NCBI GenBank assembly: GCA_937949745.1
Contig: CALECM010000103.1
Span: 1-32,992, forward strand
Direction of reading: 5' to 3'
Length of the DNA stretch: 32,992 nucleotides
Source of the DNA: an uncultured Bacteroidales bacterium
Lineage (GTDB): Bacteria > Bacteroidota > Bacteroidia > Bacteroidales > WCHB1-69
Shown here: positions 24,182 to 32,142 of the stretch, in pieces
How the letters are laid out: the number at the start of each line of letters is the position of its first letter
Position numbering within the stretch: the stretch's first letter is position 1
Program-made: the position numbers and the translations under genes
Notes under the pieces: generated by a model
Told to the model about the DNA's origin: nothing
The model's database searches: none
What the model saw: the letters and a program-made list of their open reading frames with translations, nothing else

Positions 24182-27100
24182 TTAATATTCTCCAACTGAA
24201 ACAATTTCGCCGATATGATTAATTCGGACCTTTACTACATTTTCAATTGGAGGTAAACTTTGGATCAAGTGGTAGGTTATTTTAGATAGTTGTTTTCTAT
24301 TTTTCAGTGTATCACCGGTTACCGCATTCGTTTCCAAATGGTGATTGAATAAATAATTCTTAGTAGATATTTTCTGCACTCTATATAGATTCGGACTTAT
24401 TAAATGGTAATTTTCAGGATTGAGTAAATCAACCTCTTTGGGATTGAAACCTGTTTTTTCATTTGGAAAAACAAAATATTCATTCTGTTTCATGCTAAAT
24501 AGAAATTTCCAGTTTTCTTCCGGTAATTTTTTTAAAAATTCCTGATCATCCATCCCCTGGGAAATGATTTTATCCCATACAGATTTAGGGTCTTTGATCA
24601 CGATCGGGAACCCTGATTGAACGTATTTGACCGCATCAAATAAAGAGACTACTTTTTCCTGTAACTCACCTTTTTCATCCCGGTAAACCGCAACATGGTG
24701 ATTGTTTCCGGTATTCATGAAATCTACCGGTTGCGGTCTCTCATTTTGGTCAGGTATCAAATTTCCGTTTTTATCTTTTTTAAAATGCAAAGGTTCCCCG
24801 TTGCTGATTCCGGTTATGGTAACACGTTTAATTGGGATGTTTTTTTCTTTATTTTGCCAAATTGGATTTTCTTCCAGATTAGAAAAAGCTTTTTTTGCGT
24901 TTCCATTATATTCGTTGAGCCGATTTTCCAGGATATTCCGGATTTTTACATCTACGACCTTATCTATTTTTAAATCGGGTGAGATCCCTTTCCGGATCGT
25001 ATACACAGTCTCCTGTTTTACCGTTTTTACTTTTTCGGGAACTTTCCCGGAGTGTTGATCATCTAACCAGACCGGATTTTTTTCCAAACTATTTTTTCCT
25101 GTGAACGCTTTTTTCGGATCGTTTCCGAATTCCTGCAAACGTTTCAATAAGGCATTACGGTAATCTTTTTTGCAAACTTTCCGAATTTGCTCTTCGTTAA
25201 AAGAACTTCCTATTTTTTCAAATTTTGTGACATACTGTTTGCAACTTCCGTAAATTGTTTCCAAATGTAATTGTCCGCGAGGTGTCTGCTGTTTTCTTTT
25301 GTTAGTTCCGTTTTTCTTTTTGGTAATATTGATATTTGTCGTCGATACCTTATTCTTTGCTTTGATGGAGACTAATATATTTTCCAGGTTTATTTTAGCT
25401 TCTGCCCTGAATTCGTCTAAAGGAATGGGAGGTTTAAATTTTAAGCATCCATTTTTATCCCGGTATAATTCTGTTTGTTCTATGTTTCGGATACCAGGTG
25501 TTAATTTGCTTTCAACAGAACGTGCGTTAAGGTGATTCAGATATTGGATATAATTATGTTTGGTAAAGGCTACTGTCAATGCATCCATCGCATGATGACG
25601 GTGATCGTTCCGCTTGGTCCAATCTTTTATACGGCGGATCTTTTGTCCGTCCCGTCCTTCTATAGTTTCTGTTAATCCCAGCTTGTCGTATTTATCCCAG
25701 TTCAATTCTTTCATAACATCCACCAATTGCCAGTCTTCCCGTAGGCGATCCGTAATAGAACCTGTAGTCGGAACCACGGTTTTCACCAGTTCCTCCAACA
25801 ATGTTTTTGCTTTTCGGGCAATGTATTGCGTATCACGAATATCCCTTTCAATGAAGCCGTCCGGAATATCAGTTCCTTTCATTTTAAGCTTATTCAGTTT
25901 TATCCCGGAGATATTTCCATCTTTAAAAAGTTTTTCAATTCGGATCAGGTATTCTTCCAGAGCCTCCTGGCCGTATTTACTTTCAATAAAATCATAGGCA
26001 GTAGCCTTTCCTTTTTCAATATTAATACTTCTTAATTCCAATGTTTTATTTGAAAAAGAATCATCGAACAAGCGGGTTTGCGGAATGATATGTTCAATAT
26101 CAAATTCTTTGCTGAATAATTTATTTGGTGAAATGTAAGTATTGGAATATAAGGTATGATAACCGTTATCTTTTAATTCCGCATAAAGTTTATAGCGAAT
26201 AATGTCGTTTCGGCTAATATTTTTTAGTCCGAATTGTTCGCTTTGGAGGATATTCCGGATCTCTTCGTGTTGAGCCGTAGCCTTATTAATGGCCTGTGTG
26301 AGTTTTTCACGTTCTTTAGTGCTCTTTTTCAATTCACGAGCTAATTCAATGCGTATTTCGTCCGGCTTTCCATATTGATCGATGAGTGTATTTACTACAT
26401 TGGTCATCTGATTCAATATTTTTTCCACTACCGGATTCCGTAAACTGTTTTTAGGAAGAATTTCCAGTTTATCCTTTAAAATTTTATTCTCAATCTCCTC
26501 TTTAGTAAGCGAATGTTTCGAATGACGGTAACCGGCATATTCACAGGCCAAAGCATACTCATTTCCTTCTTTCATGTGAGGAAGGATTTTGCGCATGGCT
26601 TTAGTACTTAAATTACCGTAGTCGTCCTGAAAACTTACACCGGCTAAAATAGTAGCATATTCTTTCTCAAAACCATAATATTCGCTGATCATGGTTATCA
26701 ATTTTTTATTTCCGGTAACGGAATCATCGCCTTCGAACGAATAAAGTAAATGCCAAAGCCGGTAAAGTGGCTGACGCTCCAAAGCTTTTTCAGGTAAAGA
26801 ACAATCAAAATATAAAATATCCGTGTTATAACCTAATCCGTTAAATACCTCGGTGATGATTTGGTATGTTTTTTCTGCCGGAAGTTTCGCGAAATCGTAT
26901 TCCCCGTGTCCGCTTAATTCAATAATCTTCTGGTAAGCTTTGAATAGTTGCGCTTGTGTCCTGTTTCCTTCAATAGTCTTATAATTTAAATCCAGTTCTT
27001 TGGGATTTTGGAATAAAAGTTTCAACGCTTCTTCTTTCGATATCTCCTCTCTTATCGATAATTCGGTGAAAAGTATCTTTTTCGCTTCCTGGCTAAGGAA

Positions 27101-28414
27101 TTCTTTCCTGTTTCCTTTTTTGTCCGATACCTGAATATTATTTAAGATTTGCCAGATTTTAAATTCCTGGAATAAGGGCGATGATTTCGGGCAGACTTTC
27201 GAGCCTACCATCTTTTTCTTCTTTTTCCCCTCGATTTCGACTTCAATTTCCCGGCTTTCAAATTCACAGAAATTGATCAATCCTTTCTGGCTTTTCAATC
27301 GACGCTGATAAAAAATGATGACATCACGTATTTCATGCTTCAATTCTGGTGTCAGTTCTTTGTGATATTTTGCCTGTGTTTCCCAAATCGTATTGAACTC
27401 ATCTAAATAATCCTGACGATAAAATACCTGGTTCCGCAAACTTGTGTTCGGGTTATCTTCTAATTGTCCCATTAAATATTGACCAACTGTTAGTTTCTCG
27501 AAATAGAGCTCTTTACTTCGATCGCTGATCGCTCCCAGATAACCACTTGATTTATTAAGCTGAATATTAATTTGTTGTAAAACAACTACCAATTGTTCCA
27601 AATCTAATTTTTCAGATAATGCTTTTGTTCGCCAGGAATAGTTTTCAACTTTTTGTTCTGTTGCATTACCTTGTCTTCTAGTCCCAACTAATTCAAATCC
27701 TTTTTCTTTGAATGCTTTTGCACAAATCGCCCATACAGCATCTCTTTTTTTGCCCCGAAGTTCTTCTTTTAATTCGATCGAAAGATAATCAGGATAAAAT
27801 GTTAATTGCTTATCGAAGATTTTATCAAATTCCATCTGTAGGTCGGAACGGTAAAAATCAGGAATGTATTTCTTGCCCTCTTTTAAGAGATGCCAAACAA
27901 ATTGTCCCGGGGTAAGATTATCTTCGTAAAGTTTTTTAGCGACTTCCATTCCGTCGATCAATTGCCCTTCTTCCTGTGATTTGGCTTTTCGGCTGCTTTT
28001 ATATCCACGTTTTTTATTGATCATCAGCAAAACACGGGCAAACTGTTCCAGAGAAATCTCGTCGGTAGCCGCTTTGGCCCGTAAGCGATAGGTCTCAAAG
28101 GTCGTTTTATTTCCGTCTTCCGATAAAATACTATCATTCGTAATAAAGCCGTTCGTTTTCAATATTTCAATTAGATTTTCACGGCGCAGTTTATATCGTT
28201 GAAGATTACGGCGCATGCTCCGTTTTAAGGTTCGATCAGCATTAGTAGTAATACTTTTCCCTTTTTCAAAATTAGCTTTTTCATCCACGGTTAATGGATT
28301 AACCCTTACACCCAATTTTATGATAGATGATTTTTCTTCCGGTGTTTCCGCTTCGTTTACCAATGCCCATCCTATACTATTGGTGCCTAGATCTAATCCT
28401 AAAATTTTTTTCAT
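24182..28414 (-). CDS. cas9: Cas9 endonuclease, long type II-C form
   Basis: It is the RNA-guided effector that cuts DNA matched by a crRNA-tracrRNA pair. 1410 residues, the long Bacteroidota II-C size. Domains in order: RuvC-I with Asp8 (GLDLGTNSIGWAL), an Arg-rich bridge helix (about 60-85, RSMRRNLQRYKLRREN), a long recognition lobe, RuvC-II near 686 (IRIELARELKKS), the HNH domain with its Asp/His pair near 771-773 (DIEHIIPQTRLFDDSFSNKT), RuvC-III near 938 (DHRHHAMDAL) and a C-terminal PAM-interacting region. All nuclease residues are intact, so it should cut both strands. It is the first gene of the cas operon, with a TATCTTTG box at 28461-28468 and about 40 nt of leader. The PAM cannot be read from the sequence. 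Confidence 0.98.
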   Translation of the reverse strand: MKKILGLDLGTNSIGWALVNEAETPEEKSSIIKLGVRVNPLTVDEKANFEKGKSITTNADRTLKRSMRRNLQRYKLRRENLIEILKTNGFITNDSILSEDGNKTTFETYRLRAKAATDEISLEQFARVLLMINKKRGYKSSRKAKSQEEGQLIDGMEVAKKLYEDNLTPGQFVWHLLKEGKKYIPDFYRSDLQMEFDKIFDKQLTFYPDYLSIELKEELRGKKRDAVWAICAKAFKEKGFELVGTRRQGNATEQKVENYSWRTKALSEKLDLEQLVVVLQQINIQLNKSSGYLGAISDRSKELYFEKLTVGQYLMGQLEDNPNTSLRNQVFYRQDYLDEFNTIWETQAKYHKELTPELKHEIRDVIIFYQRRLKSQKGLINFCEFESREIEVEIEGKKKKKMVGSKVCPKSSPLFQEFKIWQILNNIQVSDKKGNRKEFLSQEAKKILFTELSIREEISKEEALKLLFQNPKELDLNYKTIEGNRTQAQLFKAYQKIIELSGHGEYDFAKLPAEKTYQIITEVFNGLGYNTDILYFDCSLPEKALERQPLYRLWHLLYSFEGDDSVTGNKKLITMISEYYGFEKEYATILAGVSFQDDYGNLSTKAMRKILPHMKEGNEYALACEYAGYRHSKHSLTKEEIENKILKDKLEILPKNSLRNPVVEKILNQMTNVVNTLIDQYGKPDEIRIELARELKKSTKEREKLTQAINKATAQHEEIRNILQSEQFGLKNISRNDIIRYKLYAELKDNGYHTLYSNTYISPNKLFSKEFDIEHIIPQTRLFDDSFSNKTLELRSINIEKGKATAYDFIESKYGQEALEEYLIRIEKLFKDGNISGIKLNKLKMKGTDIPDGFIERDIRDTQYIARKAKTLLEELVKTVVPTTGSITDRLREDWQLVDVMKELNWDKYDKLGLTETIEGRDGQKIRRIKDWTKRNDHRHHAMDALTVAFTKHNYIQYLNHLNARSVESKLTPGIRNIEQTELYRDKNGCLKFKPPIPLDEFRAEAKINLENILVSIKAKNKVSTTNINITKKKNGTNKRKQQTPRGQLHLETIYGSCKQYVTKFEKIGSSFNEEQIRKVCKKDYRNALLKRLQEFGNDPKKAFTGKNSLEKNPVWLDDQHSGKVPEKVKTVKQETVYTIRKGISPDLKIDKVVDVKIRNILENRLNEYNGNAKKAFSNLEENPIWQNKEKNIPIKRVTITGISNGEPLHFKKDKNGNLIPDQNERPQPVDFMNTGNNHHVAVYRDEKGELQEKVVSLFDAVKYVQSGFPIVIKDPKSVWDKIISQGMDDQEFLKKLPEENWKFLFSMKQNEYFVFPNEKTGFNPKEVDLLNPENYHLISPNLYRVQKISTKNYLFNHHLETNAVTGDTLKNRKQLSKITYHLIQSLPPIENVVKVRINHIGEIVSVGEY

Positions 28415-28460
28415 GAATATAATATATTGAATATCAATTATTTGCTAGAAAACCTATTTG

Positions 28461-28468
28461 CAAAGATA
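28461..28468 (-). promoter_or_regulatory. -7 box of the cas9-cas1-cas2 operon
   Basis: Reads TATCTTTG on the minus strand. The start of transcription is expected near 28456, about 42 nt before the cas9 ATG. Its -33 zone (about 28488-28491) has no TTG and coincides with the 11-base site matched by the crRNA-like RNA. Confidence 0.6.
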
Positions 28469-28482
28469 TAAAAATAAGATTT

Positions 28483-28493
28483 ACTCATCACTT
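28483..28493 (-). promoter_or_regulatory. Candidate repressor site in the cas9 promoter, matching the crRNA-like guide
   Basis: The minus strand reads AAGTGATGAGT, identical to the 11 bases just before the solitary repeat-like unit (28635-28645). The next upstream base differs (T against G), so the match is exactly 11. The flank in PAM position is AAATCTTA. The site covers the -33 zone of cas9 and also of the divergent plus-strand box at 28510. A protein operator is an alternative, since the motif recurs at 28617. Confidence 0.55.
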
Positions 28494-28509
28494 ATTTTAA
28501 AAATTAATG

Positions 28510-28517
28510 TATTTTTG
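28510..28517 (+). promoter_or_regulatory. Candidate promoter box of the crRNA-like RNA
   Basis: TATTTTTG, with the 12-base context TGTATTTTTGCC identical to the start of truncated repeat 1 of the array. No TTG at -33. It may be a repeat-derived promoter, since intact repeats carry the same element. Confidence 0.45.
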
Positions 28518-28522
28518 CCCTT

Positions 28523-28695
28523 CCTATTATTAATGAGATATTTTATGACGATAGAATATTATTGGGGCTCCAATCCCAATTTATTTAGATTTCCAAAGTT
28601 TAAATACTCATTTCTTACTCATTACTACATTATGAAGTGATGAGTGTTGTGAATTTGCTTCGGTAGCGGTGCCCAAAGAGCACCGCTATTATTTT
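28523..28695 (+). ncRNA. Candidate crRNA-like regulatory RNA (solitary repeat with 11-nt guide)
   Basis: The core is at 28635-28695: an 11-base guide (AAGTGATGAGT), a repeat-like part GTTGTGAATTTGCTTCGG (28646-28663) and a terminator. The repeat-like part can pair with the tracrRNA (28794-28810) as a first G-U, nine pairs, one bulged U, five pairs, then G-U and G-C, about 17 bp and as good as the real repeats. Upstream are two possible hairpins, ATTGGG/CCCAAT (28561-28580) and ACTCATTACT/AGTGATGAGT (28617-28645); the second hides the guide. The 5' end is set by the box at 28510 only as a guess. The expected role is to lead Cas9 to its own promoter with a guide too short to cut, limiting cas expression. 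This is inferred by analogy with tracr-L of S. pyogenes and with crRNA-like RNAs of other CRISPR types. Confidence 0.55.
28664..28695 (+). terminator. Terminator of the crRNA-like RNA
   Basis: A perfect 9-bp stem TAGCGGTGC/GCACCGCTA with a 7-base loop, followed by TTATTTT. It begins directly after the tracrRNA-pairing part, which marks that part as the 3' end of a short RNA. Confidence 0.75.
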
Positions 28696-28776
28696 CAATC
28701 ATGTTAGTAATCATTTAATACCTCGCAACAAAAATACATTTTTTTCAAAAACAAGGCATATTCAGAAAATTTTTTA

Positions 28777-28784
28777 TAATTTTG
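28777..28784 (+). promoter_or_regulatory. -7 box of the tracrRNA gene
   Basis: TAATTTTG ends 5 bases before the first anti-repeat base, so transcription should begin at the anti-repeat. No TTG at -33. Confidence 0.65.
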
Positions 28785-28789
28785 CAGTC

Positions 28790-28871
28790 AAATCTGAAGC
28801 AATTCACAATAAGGATTATTCCGTTGTGAAAACATTTAGGATCGCCCTCGTCCTTAACCGGGGGCTTTTTT
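28790..28871 (+). ncRNA. tracrRNA
   Basis: About 82 nt. Bases 28790-28809 are the anti-repeat: AAATCTGAAGC plus AATTCACAA. It pairs with positions 2-22 of the CRISPR repeat with 20 pairs and a single unpaired repeat base, plus a G-U at repeat position 1. Next come a small GGA/UCC hairpin (28813-28822 area), a linker and a terminator stem GCCCTCG/CGGGGGC (28844-28850 and 28859-28865) with six T. The stretch TTCACAA...TTGTGAA (28803-28829) could also fold on itself in the free RNA, competing with crRNA pairing. It is required for crRNA maturation and Cas9 binding. It lies upstream of cas9, divergently read, and faces the end of the AAA+ ATPase gene. Confidence 0.92.
28844..28871 (+). terminator. 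Terminator of the tracrRNA
   Basis: A 7-bp stem GCCCTCG/CGGGGGC (one G-U) with an 8-base loop and a TTTTTT tail. It forms the tracrRNA 3' end. Confidence 0.85.
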
Positions 28872-28907
28872 ATTTCCCAATTTTCCATGAGTTAACCTTG
28901 CCGGATC

Positions 28908-30056
28908 TTAATAGGTCGATTGCAACCATCTGGACATGAATATATCGTATACTTTGTATGTGGTACGGGTTTTTGCGTCGCGGGTGATCTCTTTCAAAAG
29001 AAGTTCTTTTTCAACCAGTGATTGGGCGATGCGACGTGCATTGGCCGGTGTGCCTATTTCATATTTAGCTATAAAATCCTTAGCGGTAATATGTTCCACG
29101 GATCCTTCTTTCCCAATGGCAATCAGGAAATTCCATTGTGCGGAAGTGAGCATTTGCCGGTATTGCAGAAAGACCGGTTCCGATTGTTTCAAAATTTGTC
29201 GACAGGCTTCCCTGACGGTTTGAATGCCGATCTGTTTCTGTTTCATGGAAAAAACCATATTACAGAGGCTTTGGGTGTAAAATGTATGTCCGGAAGTCCA
29301 CTCCAGGATAAATTCCAGCGCTTCTTCCGTAATGCTCATTTTATATCGTTCGAAGGTATCCCGGATAAAATTTTTATAAGTGTCATGGTCGATCTTATCG
29401 AGATGCAAATATTGGGTTGAAGAGAAGAACGGCCGTTTGGCATTGGAAAATATATTCAACATCATATTCGTCCTGCTTCCGCAAAAAATAAAATGGGTGT
29501 GCCGGAGCTGTTGAATGTAAGTCCTGAGCAGGGCTTCGATATTTTGTTCGGGATATTCCGTGATCTGCTGGAATTCATCGATTGCGATCACGATGTTCCG
29601 CCCCTGGTTATCGAGGAAATCCAGCAAGCCTTTCAGACTATATTCTTTTTCCTGCGGAGTTTGGTATAAGATCTGTACCTGAGGCTCTCCCGAAAGCGGA
29701 TCATAACTGATCAACGGACGTAATCCTTTGAGGAACCTGAGGAATTTGGAGCCGAAACCGGTCTTTTCCGGATATTTTTTCAAAATGGCTTCCGCTAAGA
29801 ATTTGACGAAATCATTCAGTGAACGCGTCGCGAAGATATCTACATAAATAGCATTAATGTCCGGATTACGGGTTTCCAGTTCATCGAAAAAACGAAAGAT
29901 AAGTCCGGTTTTACCCATTCTCCGGGGTGCCAATAGGGTGGTATCAAGGCCGTTTTCTACATTACGCAATAAACTTTCGATTTCGTTTTCCCTGTCACAA
30001 AACAATTCTTTATTTACGTATCCCTTGACAAGAAACGGATTCTCTTTATTTTTCAT
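28908..30056 (-). CDS. AAA+ ATPase with C-terminal winged helix
   Basis: 382 residues from the ATG at 30054-30056 (MKNKENPFLVKGYV). The ATG four codons upstream overlaps the promoter box. It belongs to the STAND-like/archaeal-type ATPase group common in Bacteroidota: Walker A APRRMGKTG (about 43-51), Walker B IVIAIDEFQQI (about 155-165), an arginine-bearing sensor GSRTNMML near 200, a helical lid, and a winged-helix domain in the last 90 residues (EHITAKDFIAKY...RRIAQSLVEKELL). Such proteins are thought to bind nucleic acid or act as switches, but their role is unknown. It sits next to the CRISPR locus. Its gene order and opposite tail-to-tail orientation to the tracrRNA give no evidence that it belongs to the system. 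Confidence 0.85.
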   Translation of the reverse strand: MKNKENPFLVKGYVNKELFCDRENEIESLLRNVENGLDTTLLAPRRMGKTGLIFRFFDELETRNPDINAIYVDIFATRSLNDFVKFLAEAILKKYPEKTGFGSKFLRFLKGLRPLISYDPLSGEPQVQILYQTPQEKEYSLKGLLDFLDNQGRNIVIAIDEFQQITEYPEQNIEALLRTYIQQLRHTHFIFCGSRTNMMLNIFSNAKRPFFSSTQYLHLDKIDHDTYKNFIRDTFERYKMSITEEALEFILEWTSGHTFYTQSLCNMVFSMKQKQIGIQTVREACRQILKQSEPVFLQYRQMLTSAQWNFLIAIGKEGSVEHITAKDFIAKYEIGTPANARRIAQSLVEKELLLKEITRDAKTRTTYKVYDIFMSRWLQSTY

Positions 30057-30065
30057 TTTTTTCTG

Positions 30066-30073
30066 CAAAGGTA
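30066..30073 (-). promoter_or_regulatory. -7 box of the AAA+ ATPase gene
   Basis: Reads TACCTTTG on the minus strand. The start of transcription would lie only about 5 bases before the chosen ATG, so the mRNA is nearly leaderless. Confidence 0.5.
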
Positions 30074-30087
30074 TAGAAATATTTTTA

Positions 30088-30134
30088 ATTATCTATTTTA
30101 GATTATCTATTTTAGATTATTTTAAATAGATAAT
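30088..30134. repeat. Direct and inverted repeats upstream of the AAA+ ATPase gene
   Basis: ATTATCTATTTTAG occurs twice in tandem (30088-30101 and 30102-30115). The first 11 bases recur inverted at 30124-30134. They lie over and upstream of the -33 zone of the ATPase promoter, as expected for an operator. Confidence 0.6.
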
Positions 30135-30161
30135 TATAATCATTCATGTGCATTATCCTAT

Positions 30162-31166
30162 TTACATACTTCTTAATTCCTCTACGGCTCTTTCGATAAT
30201 GGCATCGTATTGCCTGTCGTCGGGATCCATATCGACTTTAATATCGGGATCGATACCCCATTCGGTATGTTGCATCCGGATATCATACATGGGACACGCG
30301 GAAAACCTGACCATCCAACCGTTGGGAAGTTCGCTGGAGAGCGGCATTCCTCCTCCTCCGCCGGTTTTATCCCCGATAATGACCGCGTTCGGAGCATTTT
30401 TCATCCGGTTGACAAAATCATTGGTCGCGCTGTAAGACATCCGGTTGCTCAAAACCGCCACAGGTTTTTCCCAACGGAGCGAACTATTGGCCGGCGTATT
30501 GAAAGCCACCGGTTTGGAGAAATCCGAATGGCCCGGACCGGTTTTGTGGGCAATATAACCCGTTAAGGTTTCACGGGTAAAGAAATAAGAGGCCATTTGT
30601 TCGGCATAGTTGAGATTTCCTCCGCCATTGTTACGCACATCGATAATCAGTCCGGTGCAATCTTTAAAATACTTAAAGATATAGGAAAAATTACCGTCGG
30701 AGAAGCTTCCGGAGAAACTTCCGTAATAAATATAGCCGATCGTACCGTCCTTAATTTTACCATATCGAATTCCTCCCACCGTTTTATAATTCCTGCCGAG
30801 ATACTCATCGGAATAGAGGATCTCCGAATTAAAATTGGCAGGATAATCGGTGTACCAGTCCCAGTAGCGGCTGGTGTTGAACGGGGAATACAAATTTACA
30901 TGTCCGTCCTGTAGTTCGTTCAGCATTTCGCCCAACAGGTCGAAAAACGACATGTGATCAGTAACGTTACGGAGCCGCGGTTGATATTGGCTATAGACCG
31001 CTTCCCAGTCAATTCCTTTATAATCGAGATAGCAGTATTGCCGGTCGATAATTTTCCAGAGGGCTTCGAAATTTCCTTCATAGGTATTGGCTTCCGTATC
31101 GGGATCCTTAATACAGCCGGAAGAAATGCCTCCTATCAATACAATGAGTAAAATATATTTTTTCAT
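30162..31166 (-). CDS. S41 family peptidase, lipoprotein
   Basis: A 334-residue serine peptidase of the tail-specific protease superfamily, without a PDZ domain. The lipobox SSGC (Cys18) follows a short hydrophobic signal, so it should be anchored to a membrane facing outside the cytoplasm. Residues typical of the family: LQDGHVNL (85-92), the IIDVRNNGGGN strand-turn (174-184), the nucleophile Ser246 in SYSATNDF, and GDKTGGGGG (265-273), where the Lys is two positions after the Gly. It would cleave short or unfolded peptides. The substrate is unknown. It follows the DUF3316-like gene by 12 bases, so the two form an operon. Confidence 0.9.
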   Translation of the reverse strand: MKKYILLIVLIGGISSGCIKDPDTEANTYEGNFEALWKIIDRQYCYLDYKGIDWEAVYSQYQPRLRNVTDHMSFFDLLGEMLNELQDGHVNLYSPFNTSRYWDWYTDYPANFNSEILYSDEYLGRNYKTVGGIRYGKIKDGTIGYIYYGSFSGSFSDGNFSYIFKYFKDCTGLIIDVRNNGGGNLNYAEQMASYFFTRETLTGYIAHKTGPGHSDFSKPVAFNTPANSSLRWEKPVAVLSNRMSYSATNDFVNRMKNAPNAVIIGDKTGGGGGMPLSSELPNGWMVRFSACPMYDIRMQHTEWGIDPDIKVDMDPDDRQYDAIIERAVEELRSM

Positions 31167-31178
31167 AGCTAAATCACT

Positions 31179-32030
31179 TTATAAACTAACACTGACAAAT
31201 CCGGCTGGCGCTTTTTTATTTCTTCCCGCGAAGGAGATGATTTCCTGTTTCCAACCGATCATGAAAGCGTAATCGAGTTTTTTAAAAACCAGGTTATTGG
31301 CAGTGTATTTGATAAATTGAGAACTGAAACCCAAACGCAATGTCGATTTACTGAAAGGTATTTCGATACTGTAATTCTGGTTAATACCGTATTTGTTATG
31401 GAAGAAAGTAAAATGAGCCGTATTTCTGAGTGCTCCGAGAGAAAACATTTCGTAATAGGAACCGCCTTGTTCCGGAACGAACATCAGACCCAGCAAAGGC
31501 ACCTGGATCATAGCTTGTAAAAGCAGATTACGTTTACGGGTCGGGATGGAATACTGGATAATACAGGAAGCATTGATATTTCCGGCCAGGTCGGCGTTAG
31601 CGGGATTGTTCACGTTACGGGCCACCATTTTTCCTCCCAGGTCCAGATCCGCGATACCTCCTGCCAATATTTGAAGGTTAGCCACAGGCCTTATATGATA
31701 ATACATTCCCCATCCGTAATTGAAAGCGAGATAATTCATCATGGCCGACCGGGCCGGATTCCTGGCCATACCTATTGTTACATTAATCCTGCTTTGCATC
31801 GAAAGATTAGTGTTTTCAGTAGAAAAGAACCGTTTCCGGTCATTTTCGAACCGGAGGCTCATACCGCGGTATTCCAGCGGGGAAAGATAAGAATCAAGTA
31901 ATTGCATTCCTCCCAGGTAAAAAGTATTGTTAACGGATATCAGGCCATATTCCTTGCCGGGAATTTCCTGTTGTGCGACCAGCGGGAGGAAGGGAAATAA
32001 GGAAATAATAATCCATAGAAATTTTTTCAT
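31179..32030 (-). CDS. DUF3316-like exported protein
   Basis: 283 residues with a signal peptide (MKKFLWIIISLFPFLPLVAQ). The mature part is rich in aromatic and small residues in alternating beta-strand patterns and ends VSVSL, which fits a small outer-membrane barrel. LLDSYLSPLEYRGMSLRFENDR near 45-65 resembles the conserved start of DUF3316 proteins of Bacteroidales, whose role is unknown. It is the first gene of an operon with the S41 peptidase lipoprotein. No exact TAnnTTTG box was found upstream. Confidence 0.7.
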   Translation of the reverse strand: MKKFLWIIISLFPFLPLVAQQEIPGKEYGLISVNNTFYLGGMQLLDSYLSPLEYRGMSLRFENDRKRFFSTENTNLSMQSRINVTIGMARNPARSAMMNYLAFNYGWGMYYHIRPVANLQILAGGIADLDLGGKMVARNVNNPANADLAGNINASCIIQYSIPTRKRNLLLQAMIQVPLLGLMFVPEQGGSYYEMFSLGALRNTAHFTFFHNKYGINQNYSIEIPFSKSTLRLGFSSQFIKYTANNLVFKKLDYAFMIGWKQEIISFAGRNKKAPAGFVSVSL

Positions 32031-32134
32031 ATTCCGTTATTATTCATGATACGGTTTTAAAACGGCAAAATTAATGAAATTTTAGGAATATAAAGATAAA
32101 AAGCGTTTAAGCGGCAGATTGTTATCTAAAATCG

Positions 32135-32142
32135 TATATTTG
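32135..32142 (+). promoter_or_regulatory. -7 box of the aldolase gene
   Basis: TATATTTG. The start codon is 150 bases away, giving a leader of about 145 nt. A TTG lies at 32119-32121, closer than the usual spacing. Confidence 0.5.

Noticed and set aside
28458..28640. A 60-codon plus-strand frame upstream of the tracrRNA gene.
   Set aside because: It overlaps the cas9 promoter and the candidate regulatory RNA, and its composition is that of non-coding AT-rich DNA.
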